The notes beneath the pieces were generated by a model, which saw only the letters and a program-made list of their open reading frames with translations, made no database searches and was not told the origin of the DNA. The translations under genes were made by a program, and so were the position numbers. Below are positions 9,803 through 19,030 of a DNA stretch of 64,000 nucleotides, in pieces. The stretch is from NCBI RefSeq assembly GCF_007971385.1, contig NZ_CP042434.1, forward strand, positions 5,704,001-5,768,000. Direction: 5' to 3'. This DNA is from Arachidicoccus ginsenosidivorans. Lineage in GTDB: Bacteria > Bacteroidota > Bacteroidia > Chitinophagales > Chitinophagaceae. Within the stretch, counting starts at the first letter, position 1, and each line of letters begins with the position of its first letter.

Positions 9803-11493
9803 ATGATTTTTAATATTTCAAAGTGTTTAAGCATCAAAGTGTCTCAACTGGTGCTTTGTACAATAATACTGTTTAATACAGGCTGCGGTCCCAGCAAAAA
9901 CGTTACAACAAAAAACAATACTTCTCAAAAGCAACCACCCAATTTACGTACTTTTAAAAATTACTCGACTATTTTTCAGACAATTAGTACTAGATCCTGG
10001 ATTAAACTGAGTTGGCAGCAAGACCAATTACCCGAAGGATCAGATTATTTTGAGCTTGATTGGACAGATAAAACAAGCCATGAGACCAGATCACAGGTCG
10101 TTAGTGCCAAGAGCCATGGTTTCTATATCCATCCAGTACAGCCTGGCAGGCATTATGCACTTTCTATAAAGGCCAAAACCAATAATAATCAGGTCGAAAA
10201 GATTTTATTTACTAAAAATGTTTATACTGACACGAGTTGGCAACTCATGCCAGGTGAAGCGAAGCTATTGGACATACCCAGTTCTGCAGCAGTACCTAAG
10301 GGAATGGTACTATTTTTCCATGATGAATTTAACGATAGCTTACTTAATTATAATAAGTGGTTCGACACTTATTATTCAACCCTGGATTTTGATAATAAGA
10401 TGCAGTGGCAGGCTTTTCAGCACAACAAGCTTCCAAAAGCAGCTTATAAACTCAATGGCAACTATTTAGACTTAATTGTAAATGACACTTTGCCTAAGGT
10501 CGCTTTTTTAAAGATGGCAAAAAAATATCCTCCATCCAAACCTATGATTGGGTAACCAATACCAACAGGCTACCCAATGGAAGAGGCGGCTATTATGAAG
10601 TTAGGGTGAGGCGAAATTATACAGGGCATCCCTCTGGTCTGAATACAGCATTTTGGTTTGACAGCCCAGGCCCTGATTTAAGGTACTATTATCAAAAGGG
10701 TACTACAATAAGTGGGGTCGCGGGGATCCGGCCTAAAGGACAACTCTTTGAAATCGATATGTTTGAAAATATGAATGCCCAATTTGTCATGCATGGCCAT
10801 GTGGACAGTAATGGCCGATTTGTTCATAATCTTGCCACGGATATTGCCAAGGGTTACGAACATAGAGGTAATTGGGTTATACATGGTCTGTTATGGACAC
10901 CTAACGCTATAAAACACTATATAAATGGAAAATTGATGCACAGCTATGATGATCCCCATCAGATTTATAGTCCTGATCATTTTATGAATGTACTATTAGG
11001 GGCTTATGGAAAAGGGGGCAGCGTATCTCTCCAGGTGGATTACATCAGGGCCTATCACTGGCCCATCAATAAAGCCAACGAGCTGCCAAATTCAGGTTTT
11101 GAATTAAATGACAATATGCTTCCTTGGCAAGGGACCGCTAAATTGAGCAAAGCGGTAAAATTATTTGGAAAAGCATCTGCCAAATTAAATCCAGGTGATT
11201 GCCTTTATCAATATGTCTATGTCAGCTCAGGCGCTCGTTATGAACTTCAATTTTCCGTATTAGGCGCTGGAAATTTATCAGGCCAGGTTAATCATGTTGC
11301 AGCAGTTACCGGCCAAACAACTACAGCTGCCAAGGAAAACTATTATTTAGATGGTAAAAATATAAAGCGCAACAAACTTTGTTTTACAACGCTTGAGGCG
11401 CCAAAGGGACATACAAAGACAATTAAAGTGGCATTTCAGAATAGGGGAAATACCACTTTGTACCTGGATGGATTCATCTTAAGGAAGCTTTAG
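9803..11493 (+). CDS. Glycoside hydrolase family 16 endo-beta-glucanase lipoprotein (laminarinase-like; one-base frameshift)
   Basis: 563 residues after correction. A lipoprotein signal (LFNTGC) is followed by a fibronectin-III-like domain (about 50-145). The GH16 domain begins at LFFHDEFNDSLLNYNKWF. The catalytic motif EIDMFE (residues 317-322; codons 10750-10767) supplies the nucleophile and acid/base glutamates of the EIDxxE type found in laminarinases. A C-terminal beta-sandwich (about 430-563) resembles carbohydrate-binding modules. The frame breaks in A7 at 10519-10525; an eighth A rejoins KMAKK to ISSIQTYDWVTNTNRLPNGR. Family knowledge gives retaining hydrolysis of beta-1,3 or mixed-linked glucans. 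Its place behind SusCD makes this a small beta-glucan locus. Confidence 0.93.
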
Positions 11494-11719
11494 TCATTAG
11501 CCAAAAAAGAGATATCAGCTTTTATTTTGACAGTCTCAAAAAATCCCCACAAAGCCCCCAATAACAAATTCTTTAATTTTAGCCCGTTTTTTATTTGCAA
11601 AAAACATGCTGGTGTCCCTGCGTTTTGAGAAAGATCAGCCATCATAACCGCTAAAGTTATCGGACGATGTGAGTCTCAGATTGGGGGCCTGATAAATACT
11701 GCCCAAAGGTTAATGGTCA

Positions 11720-12290
11720 TCAATCATTTGCTATTTTCATAATCTGTATCTCGTCTATAAGCGCTTCATTGACGTCAACATTCATATTTTCATCTGCAGG
11801 TTTTAAACAAATTTCTAATTCATGGTCACCCTTATCGAGCTCACATCTAACCTTATTGCTCCATCCTCAATTACTCCACCCATCTTTTCCGCGCTGGGGC
11901 ATCACAAGCGTGCCGAGCTTATGGCTTCCATCCAGCAAGGTTCTGATCGCACATTTATTTTCCGTGTTTATAGGACCACTGCCATTGCCATAGCGCAAGC
12001 TCAGTAAATAGGTGCCCTTTTGTTTAATATTGACATGTACCCGAATTTGCCTGTTTTTTTCTGTGGTTGTTTTCACATATCCGCTACCTGTAAATCCCGG
12101 ATTGGCATTTTATGGACTTAGGCCAAAATCTTCTACCTGTAAACTGATAACTGAACGGGCGGGAGAAATCTCAATGGGTTCACTGGCAAATGATTCCAGG
12201 TAATTTTTGTTAATCGAGACGACTTGGTAGATGCCGTAATAACTGGTATCAATGCTTATTTTTGTTTATTCGGCCCTACAGTTTTAAAAG
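11720..12290 (-). pseudogene. Decayed C-terminal part of a secreted glycosidase (Fn3-like end plus carbohydrate-binding module)
   Basis: Reading the minus strand gives a Fn3-like end (SYYGIYQVVSINKNYLESFA). A carbohydrate-binding module follows (NPGFTGSGYVKTTTEKN, GTYLLSLRYGNGSGPINTEN, LGTLVMPQRGKDGWSN, then NEALIDEIQIMKIAND). Two in-frame stops interrupt it, at complement 12110-12112 and complement 11867-11869. The second replaces a Trp in SNWGWSNKV (TGA for TGG). A one-base loss in an A run near 12255 also breaks the upstream part. No catalytic domain remains. Nonsense substitutions separate this from the simple homopolymer frameshifts elsewhere, so it is a genuine remnant, probably the tail of an enzyme deleted by rearrangement. 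The exact enzyme family cannot be told. Confidence 0.75.
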
Positions 12291-12372
12291 GTATTAGGTG
12301 AGGTGTCAAAACATTATTACAAAACTTTTATGCTGTTTTAGGCTAGAAAACAATTATAATAGTCATCACATA

Positions 12373-13434
12373 TTAATAATTTGGTTGCCCCCCAGTAATA
12401 ATATTTCTTTTCCATAAATCAACAATGGTATAATCATCCAACCATTGTTGTAAATTTTCATTGTTTAATCTATTAAATATTGTTTGTCCATTTACCTGGT
12501 CTACTGTTAGAATATCTTCGGCTTGAAAATAACTGATTAAGTTAGTTGACTGTGTGGCTAGAATAACTTGACAATCCCTTTCTGATGCTGACTTAATCAT
12601 CCCTGCTAATTTTGAAATTGCAGCTGGATGCAAACCTAATTCAGGCTCATCTATGATAATAGTACCTGGTAAATCTGGCTGCAGAAAAAGCAAAGATAAC
12701 GCAATGAAGCGAATTGTACCATCGGATAGATCACTTGCACCAAAAACCACGTCACTATATTTGTCTATCCATTGCAATCGAATATTATTTTCTTTATTGG
12801 GAGCAAAATAAAAATCTGAGAAATATGGTGCAATGGATTGAATATTTTTAATAATTCTATTATAAACCTTTTTGTTTGTTTCCTGAATATAATACATAAA
12901 TGCAGCAAGGTTCATACCGTCCTGATAGAAATAATATATATCATTTTCAATATTACTATATTTGGTAAAAGGAGAATTAGAACCAGTGTCATGAAAATGA
13001 TACTTTCTAAAGCCTTTTAAAGATTTAATAATATATTTAGCTCCCAAATGATCAGTAAACTTAATATTTGCTTCTGTTTCTGACCTACTTATATTCTTTG
13101 AATCACCTTGATACATTAAACATTCTTTCAACAATACAAAGCCATCTGTGCCAGATTGTAATATTGCAGAATAACCATTTAAGCCACGATCGAATTCCAA
13201 CTTAAACGAAATAGTATTTGAACTCTTAATTCCTTTATGCAAAATCTTGTCACTTCCGCCTTTCAGAGCAACATATTCGTTCAATTTACGATTATACAAT
13301 TTATTAAGGAAATCAAAAAAAGAAACAAAATTACTTTTTCCACTGCCATTTGCCCCAATTAAAATATTAATAGGCGCAAGGTCTACGGACGCGTCTTTAA
13401 TAGACTTATAACCTTTTATTTCTATATAGTCCAT
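12373..13434 (-). CDS. AAA family ATPase (AAA_21/OLD-like, RecF-SMC type)
   Basis: 353 residues. It begins MDYIEIKGYKSIKDASVDLA and has the Walker A ILIGANGSGKSNF (about 24-36). The ABC-like signature is VFGASDLSDGTIRFIALSLL. Walker B is GTIIIDEPELGLHPAA, and a switch-like segment is VILATQSTNLI. Proteins of this shape commonly work with a partner nuclease or effector (for example DUF4276 or TOPRIM proteins) in mobile defence modules. This one ends LWKRNIITGGQPNY, as in two-gene modules, but no partner follows: downstream is only the glycosidase remnant. Its start overlaps the 3' end of a broken XRE regulator (13422-13749), implying an old operon. Solitary and probably non-functional or repurposed; defence role inferred. 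Confidence 0.85.
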   Translation of the reverse strand: MDYIEIKGYKSIKDASVDLAPINILIGANGSGKSNFVSFFDFLNKLYNRKLNEYVALKGGSDKILHKGIKSSNTISFKLEFDRGLNGYSAILQSGTDGFVLLKECLMYQGDSKNISRSETEANIKFTDHLGAKYIIKSLKGFRKYHFHDTGSNSPFTKYSNIENDIYYFYQDGMNLAAFMYYIQETNKKVYNRIIKNIQSIAPYFSDFYFAPNKENNIRLQWIDKYSDVVFGASDLSDGTIRFIALSLLFLQPDLPGTIIIDEPELGLHPAAISKLAGMIKSASERDCQVILATQSTNLISYFQAEDILTVDQVNGQTIFNRLNNENLQQWLDDYTIVDLWKRNIITGGQPNY

Positions 13435-13749
13435 AAAATAAAATCTATTTTTTTTGTATGCTCTAATAAAATCTGATTTCCGGCAATATTTGAAGCATGC
13501 ATGGCCGCATCATTATCCTTCACAATATCCATAACCTGGTTCACAATCTGTAAAACTACTAATTCTGTAATTCCATAATTTTTATTTCATTGCCAACACC
13601 TCAACCTAGCCCCTTTTCATATGCCGCAATCCTTTTTCTATTTTACTCAATTACGCCGTGTCTATTTCAAGATAGGCAGCGACTTGCCGTAAATAAAGGT
13701 TTTGCTGTTCTCTAAGTGCTCTAATTTTTGAACCGAATTGGCTATTCAT
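13422..13749 (-). pseudogene. Broken XRE-family helix-turn-helix regulator
   Basis: From ATG 13749 the minus strand reads MNSQFGSKIRALREQQNLYL then RQVAAYLEIDTA, a stop (complement 13651-13653), LSKIEKGLRHMKRG, and a second stop (complement 13605-13607). After a frame change it continues VNQVMDIVKDNDAAMHASNI. This is the layout of the small XRE regulators that sit beside restriction and other defence genes in Bacteroidota. Its 3' end runs through the start codon of the ATPase at 13434, so the pair was translationally coupled. Two nonsense codons plus a frameshift make it a pseudogene. Confidence 0.75.
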
Positions 13750-14159
13750 TGTCTTATATTGACTTGTCAATTTTCGACAAAAATAGACAAATTATTTGAG
13801 AATAAGAGCTTAAGCCATAATTGTCTAGGTTATCCACATCGATTCTTTAGAATAAATTATATTAACATTTTTATCTACATGTATTGGTTTGCCTGTGTGT
13901 TTGCTATTCATTGGGACGAAAAAAACGATGATCAGTATAGCATTAGCTTAATTTCGTTATTATAAGGAACATAGAATGGAACGTAAACAGGTACTTAATG
14001 TGGAAACAATCATACCGATCACATTGGCTAACACTGAACGACCAAAGTTGTCCACAATCTGAAATGGGTATGTAGTCGCAAAGAATGCAAACAACTATTT
14101 TGTATCACCATGGTTCACAGTAAGAGAGTAGACTAAAAGGCAGGGAAAGAAGAACTGGC
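13750..14159. other. Intergenic region without recognised genes
   Basis: About 410 bases. A possible small reading frame beginning MERKQVLNVETI at 13976 is interrupted after 28 codons, and I cannot assign it. Given the transposase remnant that follows, part of this may be decayed insertion-sequence DNA. Confidence 0.4.
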
Positions 14160-14428
14160 AGAATGTAATTAGTTCAGTAATAAAAAGACATTGCGGAGCA
14201 GTTCAACGGCGCTATTCGAAGGCATTGGGTGTTGAAGCCAAATTATATTGGACACTTGATGATGCATTCCGGGAGGGTCAAAAATAAAAAAGAGCGGCTG
14301 AAGCTACACAAAATTTTTCATTGATGACTCAAATCGCATTAGACTTCATCAAAAAATATCATCCAAGGGGAAAAGATAGTGGCGGTACAAGAATTAGTGC
14401 CCAACACAAAAGCTATATGGCCGCCTAG
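14160..14428 (+). mobile_element. Remnant of an ISAs1-family transposase (3' end only)
   Basis: Reading across two frame changes and one stop gives VISSVIK, DIAEQFNGAIRRHW, GVEAKLYWTLDDAFREGQK, KRAAEATQNFSLMTQIALDF and IKKYHPRGKDSGGTRIS, ending at TAG 14426-14428. This is the C-terminal part of ISAs1-type transposases, whose hallmarks are RSHWGIEN, LHWxLDVxFxED and the NxxxxRKIALNL helix. Neither the N-terminal half nor clear terminal inverted repeats are visible. It is a dead relic marking past insertion in this island. Confidence 0.7.
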
Positions 14429-14540
14429 AATGAGAATCAATTACAAAAATCATTCAATATTAATCACTTTTTTACACATTTAGTAATTAATAATCAATTA
14501 TGCATTTTTATTTATTTATTTTGTACAAAATAAACAAATT

Positions 14541-15799
14541 ATGATCTTAGATTTCAAATTCACAAATTACCGTTCCTATAAAAATAAGGCAGTTTTCAGT
14601 ATGCAAGCTGAATCAGCCAAATCCGAAACAAATAATTTAATAGAATTTGAAAATACTGCGGGCCAACAATTTAAAATATTAAAAGCAGCAATTGTTTATG
14701 GACCAAATGCATCAGGTAAATCAAACTTAATTAAGGCAATACTAGATGTAATAGACTTCATTGTAAACAGGCCTATTGTAGACACTCCTATCAGATTATA
14801 TAAACCATTCAAGTTCGAAAAGCAAACAAAAAGCCATCCTTCATCAATTGAAATTACCTTTTTAGGTCCCAAAAAAATCAAATATAACCTAAAATTCCAA
14901 ATTCAAGAAAACCAAGTCATAAGTGAATCTTTAGACTATTACCCAAACAATAGAAAATCTAATATTTATTTTAGAGATGAAGATACTAACGAAAAAAATT
15001 TGCAAGAGAATGACAATACAACCGTTATCATAAAATATAGAAAGAAAGAATTCACTATTTTCAAGAATCAATTATTCCTTTCTAGATTCGCCGAAGACCC
15101 AGACGACATACTAACCCCTGTATATCAATATTTCAGAAACAATTATGGATCTTCTCTTAGAAAAGATAATGCAGCAATCCAAGCAGAGATCTCAAAAAAT
15201 TATTGAAGAACAGCTTACTCAAAAGACAAGTATCAAACTTAATAACAGCCATAGATACAAAAATTAAAGGAATTACTATAAGTGACAAAGCAACAAAGGA
15301 TCAATTTTCAGTTCAATTAGGATTTGTTTCTGAGTATATTATCCATGCAGAACATGATTTATATGATGATGGGATGTTGCAACAAAAAATAGAATCATTA
15401 ACCTTTTCAGAAGAATCTAAAGGAACACAGACATTATTTATACTGGGTGCAAGAATTTTGGATGCGATCAATAATGGGAGTGTTCTGATAATTGACGAGT
15501 TTGATACAAGCCTGCATCCTCATGTGACTAGGTTCTTGTTAACATTGTTTTTATCCTCCTATAACAATAAGGGAGCCCAATTAATTTTTTCAACGCACGA
15601 TATATCTTTATTAGAAAAAAACTTATTAAGACGAGACCAAATTTGGTTCACAGAAAAAAAAGACAATGGTGCCAGTGAATTATATTGTTTACAGGATTTT
15701 GAAGGCATAAAAGAGGATATACCCTTTGAAAAATGGTATATGGCTGGAAAATTTGGTGCGCTCCCTAACCTTCACCATATTGATAACGTATTTGAATAA
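14541..15799 (+). CDS. RloA-like AAA ATPase (one-base frameshift)
   Basis: 419 residues after correction. Begins MILDFKFTNYRSYKNKAVFS; Walker A is IVYGPNASGKSNLIKAI (about 52-68); signature region SEESKGTQTLFILGARI; Walker B is GSVLIIDEFDTSLHPH; followed by LIFSTHDISLLEK. This layout is the AAA_15/AAA_21 ATPase called RloA, first named in restriction-linked loci of Campylobacter. The frame breaks in A6 at 15194-15199; a seventh A joins AEISKK to LLKNSLLKRQ. The stop at 15799 lies one base before a RloB-like start, so the two were coupled. RloA/RloB pairs occur in defence islands, but their biochemistry is not something I can state. Defence role inferred. Confidence 0.85.
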
Positions 15800-15800
15800 A

Positions 15801-16100
15801 ATGCTTATACCACAAAGAAAACTCTTATTGATTGTTTGTGAAGGTAGTAAGACCGAACCTGGATATTTTTATGAATTACAAAAGGCGATAAATAAAATTC
15901 ACCCTGATTATTATATCGTCCTCAAGCTAAATCCCAAGAAGCGACGGATATTATTGATTCGTGAAAGCGCCTACAAAATAACTAAGGTGCCACAAGTATA
16001 ATAGTTGAAAATTTTAATTATAACGACAACGACCTGTAAAAATAGGCGTTCAAAGAAGCTGTAAAATTCAGAAAGATATGCCCAAGAAAGTTAAATATCT
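15801..16100 (+). pseudogene. Truncated RloB-like protein
   Basis: From ATG 15801 the frame gives MLIPQRKLLLIVCEGSKTEP then GYFYELQKAINKIHPDYY before closing at 16001 after 66 codons. LLLIVCEGSKTEPGYF is the N-terminal RloB motif (PF13707), where the acidic cluster belongs to a TOPRIM-like fold. A further family-like stretch (NFNYNDND, then FKEAVKFRKICP) is visible to about 16100 in another frame, interrupted by two stops. Full-length RloB is about 200 residues, so this copy is broken. The RloA partner immediately upstream lacks a working mate. Confidence 0.65.
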
Positions 16101-16185
16101 AACAAAAGCTGCTCAGTTAAGTGCATCATTTGGATCAGCCGCATCGTAAATATGTCTTTGTCGTAAAAAATTAGGTCTCATAAAA

Positions 16186-16233
16186 TCGAATGGCCACAAT
16201 AAAATAAATTATTATTTTATTGTGGCCATTCGA
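16186..16233. terminator. Perfect 22-bp palindromic terminator between convergent genes
   Basis: The arms at 16186-16207 and 16212-16233 are exact reverse complements, with a 4-nt ATTA loop. The GC core GGCCAC is flanked by AT-rich ends, giving U-rich ends in both directions. It separates the RloA/RloB remnant (+) from the end of the mannan locus (-) and can serve both. Confidence 0.85.
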
Positions 16234-16310
16234 ATATTTCTACAAATACATGCAATAAAGCCAAGGTCTAAAAGAGTTCAATTCACTTTTCTTCCTGCCT
16301 TTGCACTTTG

Positions 16311-17822
16311 CTAATTTTGTGGCACTTCGGAGGATTCTACCCATTTAAAGCTTCCTTTAAGGCTAGCGTTATGGCGGCCGGTCAGATCCTTAAATTCAGT
16401 AGCCGTAGGCTTATTGCCTTTCTTTTCAAAATCCCAGGCGGCTACCAGATCAGGATTGTCTGCAGTAACGTCTGTAGATAGGCCTAAATAATCATTTCTG
16501 ACCTGATCCTCTGATCGATTGGTTTTCCAGATCCTGATTTTTTTGATATAACCGGAGAATGCTTCATGGCGGTTACCATCGTCATCCAGTGAACAAAATC
16601 CTGTCATATGCACCTGGTATTTGATACAATTATCCGAAATATAAGTTCTCCAAGGCTCTCCGACACGGATAATCTCCCCCTGTCTTTGACCATCAATCAT
16701 GGAATAACATTTTACGTCGGTAGGTGTATCAAATCCAGGTAATCCCTGATCTCTAAATAAAAAGGCGTAATGTGTCCATCTGTTCATCGTCCAGTTGTCT
16801 TCCTTTTTCCAGCCTGGCTCCCACTCTTTTGCATTGGATGGGCCACTGTCTTCCCAATGGGCAACCATGGTTCTTAATAACCCTTTTTTCCTGTCCTGTG
16901 CTCTCCAGCCGCTATAATAATCTTTTTTGGTCATGGTAGACAAAAAACTGCTATTATCCTGGCCAGATTCCGTGACATACTCGGTAATATTGACCCAAAG
17001 TTCAATGGTAAATGCCTGTTGTCCATCTGGTCCGAACTTTACATAATCCGGGCTATAACCAAAATCTATATAACCACCATTATTGCCATCCACAAACAGA
17101 TTCCAGACAATATTATCTTCCTGCCATTTGGTATCTTCGACCTTTTGCATGGCCTGATCTGCCGATTGCATTGCATCGTCATACAATTCCTGGGTCATAT
17201 TTGTAATAGAACCGGACAGGATATTTTCCACCAAACTATTGAGAGCGGCAATGGCAGATTCCAGATATTGCTTACTGTCAATCGGGTACTGGCCCTTATG
17301 ATTACCCCACTTGGTATCATCTTTCAGCAAAACATCAAATTGTTTAGCTTTTGCCTTGAGCATATTAGCATAGCTTCTGGCCTGTTCAGACAGGTTATAC
17401 AGCCTACTGTCTTTAAACTGATCTATAGCTTGGTTGACGCCGGTCACCGTTTCGGCTAATGCCTCCTTGGAAATCGAACCTCCTGCCTTAAGGTTGTCGA
17501 TTAGTTCATCCAGGGATTTGATTTCCTTGGTTAAGATGTCTTTGGAATTTTCCGGATAGGTTCCAGGCGCTGTTCCATATTTGGAACTGTTTAGCAAGGC
17601 CTGTAAGTTATCCCGCTGGGTTTGGATCGTGCTTAAACTGGTATTGGTTATAAAACCAAGGTCTTTGGTTTCAGAGGTACATCCTATGGCAAAAACCAGG
17701 GTGAGCATGCAACTGATCACAAGTAAAAGCATCCCTGCTTTTGGCCTATTTGAATAGGCCGTTCTTTTCGATTTTGTTGATCCCGATACCCTTGCTGATC
17801 TATGATTTATCAATGCTTTCAT
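16311..17822 (-). CDS. Surface lipoprotein with DUF4972-like helical region and LamG (concanavalin-like) domain, copy 1
   Basis: 503 residues. Lipoprotein signal ends LVFAIGC, followed by TSETKD, an acidic Bacteroidota surface-export signal. Residues about 60-240 hold two similar helical segments (GTAPGTYPENSKDILTKEI and NHKGQYPIDSKQYLESAI), the DUF4972-like pattern. Residues about 250-500 form a LamG jellyroll (YIDFGYSPDYVKFGPDGQQA, FTIELWVNITEY, GFCSLDDDGNRHEAFSGYIK). Such proteins accompany GH76/GH92 loci and are thought to bind glycan at the cell surface. It is the last gene of the locus, 43 bp after its paralogue. The N-terminus is long and basic before the signal, so a later start is possible. 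Function inferred from context. Confidence 0.85.
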   Translation of the reverse strand: MKALINHRSARVSGSTKSKRTAYSNRPKAGMLLLVISCMLTLVFAIGCTSETKDLGFITNTSLSTIQTQRDNLQALLNSSKYGTAPGTYPENSKDILTKEIKSLDELIDNLKAGGSISKEALAETVTGVNQAIDQFKDSRLYNLSEQARSYANMLKAKAKQFDVLLKDDTKWGNHKGQYPIDSKQYLESAIAALNSLVENILSGSITNMTQELYDDAMQSADQAMQKVEDTKWQEDNIVWNLFVDGNNGGYIDFGYSPDYVKFGPDGQQAFTIELWVNITEYVTESGQDNSSFLSTMTKKDYYSGWRAQDRKKGLLRTMVAHWEDSGPSNAKEWEPGWKKEDNWTMNRWTHYAFLFRDQGLPGFDTPTDVKCYSMIDGQRQGEIIRVGEPWRTYISDNCIKYQVHMTGFCSLDDDGNRHEAFSGYIKKIRIWKTNRSEDQVRNDYLGLSTDVTADNPDLVAAWDFEKKGNKPTATEFKDLTGRHNASLKGSFKWVESSEVPQN

Positions 17823-17865
17823 ATTATAAATAGATTTATCTAATTATTATTCGAGTCTGTATTTT

Positions 17866-19014
17866 CTATTGTATGACTTCCCACTTATAGGTGCCAATGA
17901 GTTTGGCCTCATGTTTACCAGTCAGATCCAATACGACATTATCACTACCGGTGGGCTTGCTGCTAAAATCCCAGGCCGCTACCAGATTTGGCTCTTTACC
18001 CCGGATATCGGTCTGTTCCATGTAAGAAGATTTGATATAATCATCTGATTTGGCTTCTTTCCAGATTCTGATCTTTTTCATGTATCCGGAAAAGCCTTCT
18101 TCCATTTTTTCCATATTGATCCAGCGGCAAAATGCGGTCATGGGTTTGTCGTAGTTATCGTAGTCGGAAGAATTATACACTTCTGCTGTATTGCCATTGT
18201 TTTGAGTGGCAACTACTTCTCCATTCAGGTAGAGTTTGGCTCTTAAGGCAGGATTGCCTTCCAGACCTTTATCGCTATAGACAAAGGCAAAATGTTGCCA
18301 TTGTTGTTCAGCTGGTGCTGGAAAATTAGGTTCCCATAGGCCGTACCGGCTGTCGGAGACGATACCACCCCAGGTAACCCGATAGATACCGTTATTTGAC
18401 TTTCTCCAGTACATCATCCAGCCGTTTCTCCACCGGTCTGTTCCATTGGACAAATAGGTGCATAAAAAGATACTGTTATCATAAGGGCCGCGCTCCATAA
18501 TCTTCACCCAGAATTCTATGGTAAATGATTGATTTCCAGTTTCGCCAAATACGGTATAATCCCGACTTCTGCCAAAGTCAATATAAGACTGTGTGGTTTT
18601 GCCATCAACAAAGAGCTCAGCTGGTATGGTTTCAGCATCTTCTGTGCGCAGGCTGTTGTTAAATTTTTCTATGGCGTTATTGATCTGGGTAATATAGCGC
18701 TCTTTTTCGCTCTCTGAGGGCGCAGGATCCTGATATTTGATCAGCAGCACATAGCGGTTGGCATTACTAATGGCATCCGTCAGAATTGCACGGCTTTCCG
18801 TAGGATACTGTCCTGCGTGTGTCCCGTAATCTGCGTTTTGTGACAAGGTGGTCATATTAGATACCAGGGTATCCAGTTTGACGATATAGGCATCCTTTAT
18901 TTCTGTTGCAGCCTCAAAATGGTGCTTTTCTTCGCTGCATGAGGTTATCTGCAGCATCAGTAAAGTGCATCCAAGGGTCAGCAATAAAATCATCTTTCTC
19001 ATTTGCTTTCTCAT
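17866..19014 (-). CDS. Surface lipoprotein with DUF4972-like and LamG domains, copy 2
   Basis: 382 residues. Signal peptide with lipobox LQITSC and an SEEKHH export signal. A single helical unit (GTHAGQYPTESRAILTDAI) is followed by a LamG domain (YIDFGRSRDYTVFGETGNQS, FTIEFWVKIME, NLVAAWDFSS). It is a clear paralogue of the 16311-17822 product but has one helical unit where that has two. It starts 16 bp after the GH76 stop, so it belongs to the same transcript. Likely a surface glycan-binding protein of the alpha-mannan locus (inference). Confidence 0.85.
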   Translation of the reverse strand: MRKQMRKMILLLTLGCTLLMLQITSCSEEKHHFEAATEIKDAYIVKLDTLVSNMTTLSQNADYGTHAGQYPTESRAILTDAISNANRYVLLIKYQDPAPSESEKERYITQINNAIEKFNNSLRTEDAETIPAELFVDGKTTQSYIDFGRSRDYTVFGETGNQSFTIEFWVKIMERGPYDNSIFLCTYLSNGTDRWRNGWMMYWRKSNNGIYRVTWGGIVSDSRYGLWEPNFPAPAEQQWQHFAFVYSDKGLEGNPALRAKLYLNGEVVATQNNGNTAEVYNSSDYDNYDKPMTAFCRWINMEKMEEGFSGYMKKIRIWKEAKSDDYIKSSYMEQTDIRGKEPNLVAAWDFSSKPTGSDNVVLDLTGKHEAKLIGTYKWEVIQ

Positions 19015-19030
19015 TTGCTTACTTTTTTAA

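Noticed and set aside
9803..11493. Two separate GH16-related genes at 9803-10555 and 10606-11493
   Set aside because: The first part ends and the second begins within one catalytic domain, and one restored A joins them with family sequence throughout.
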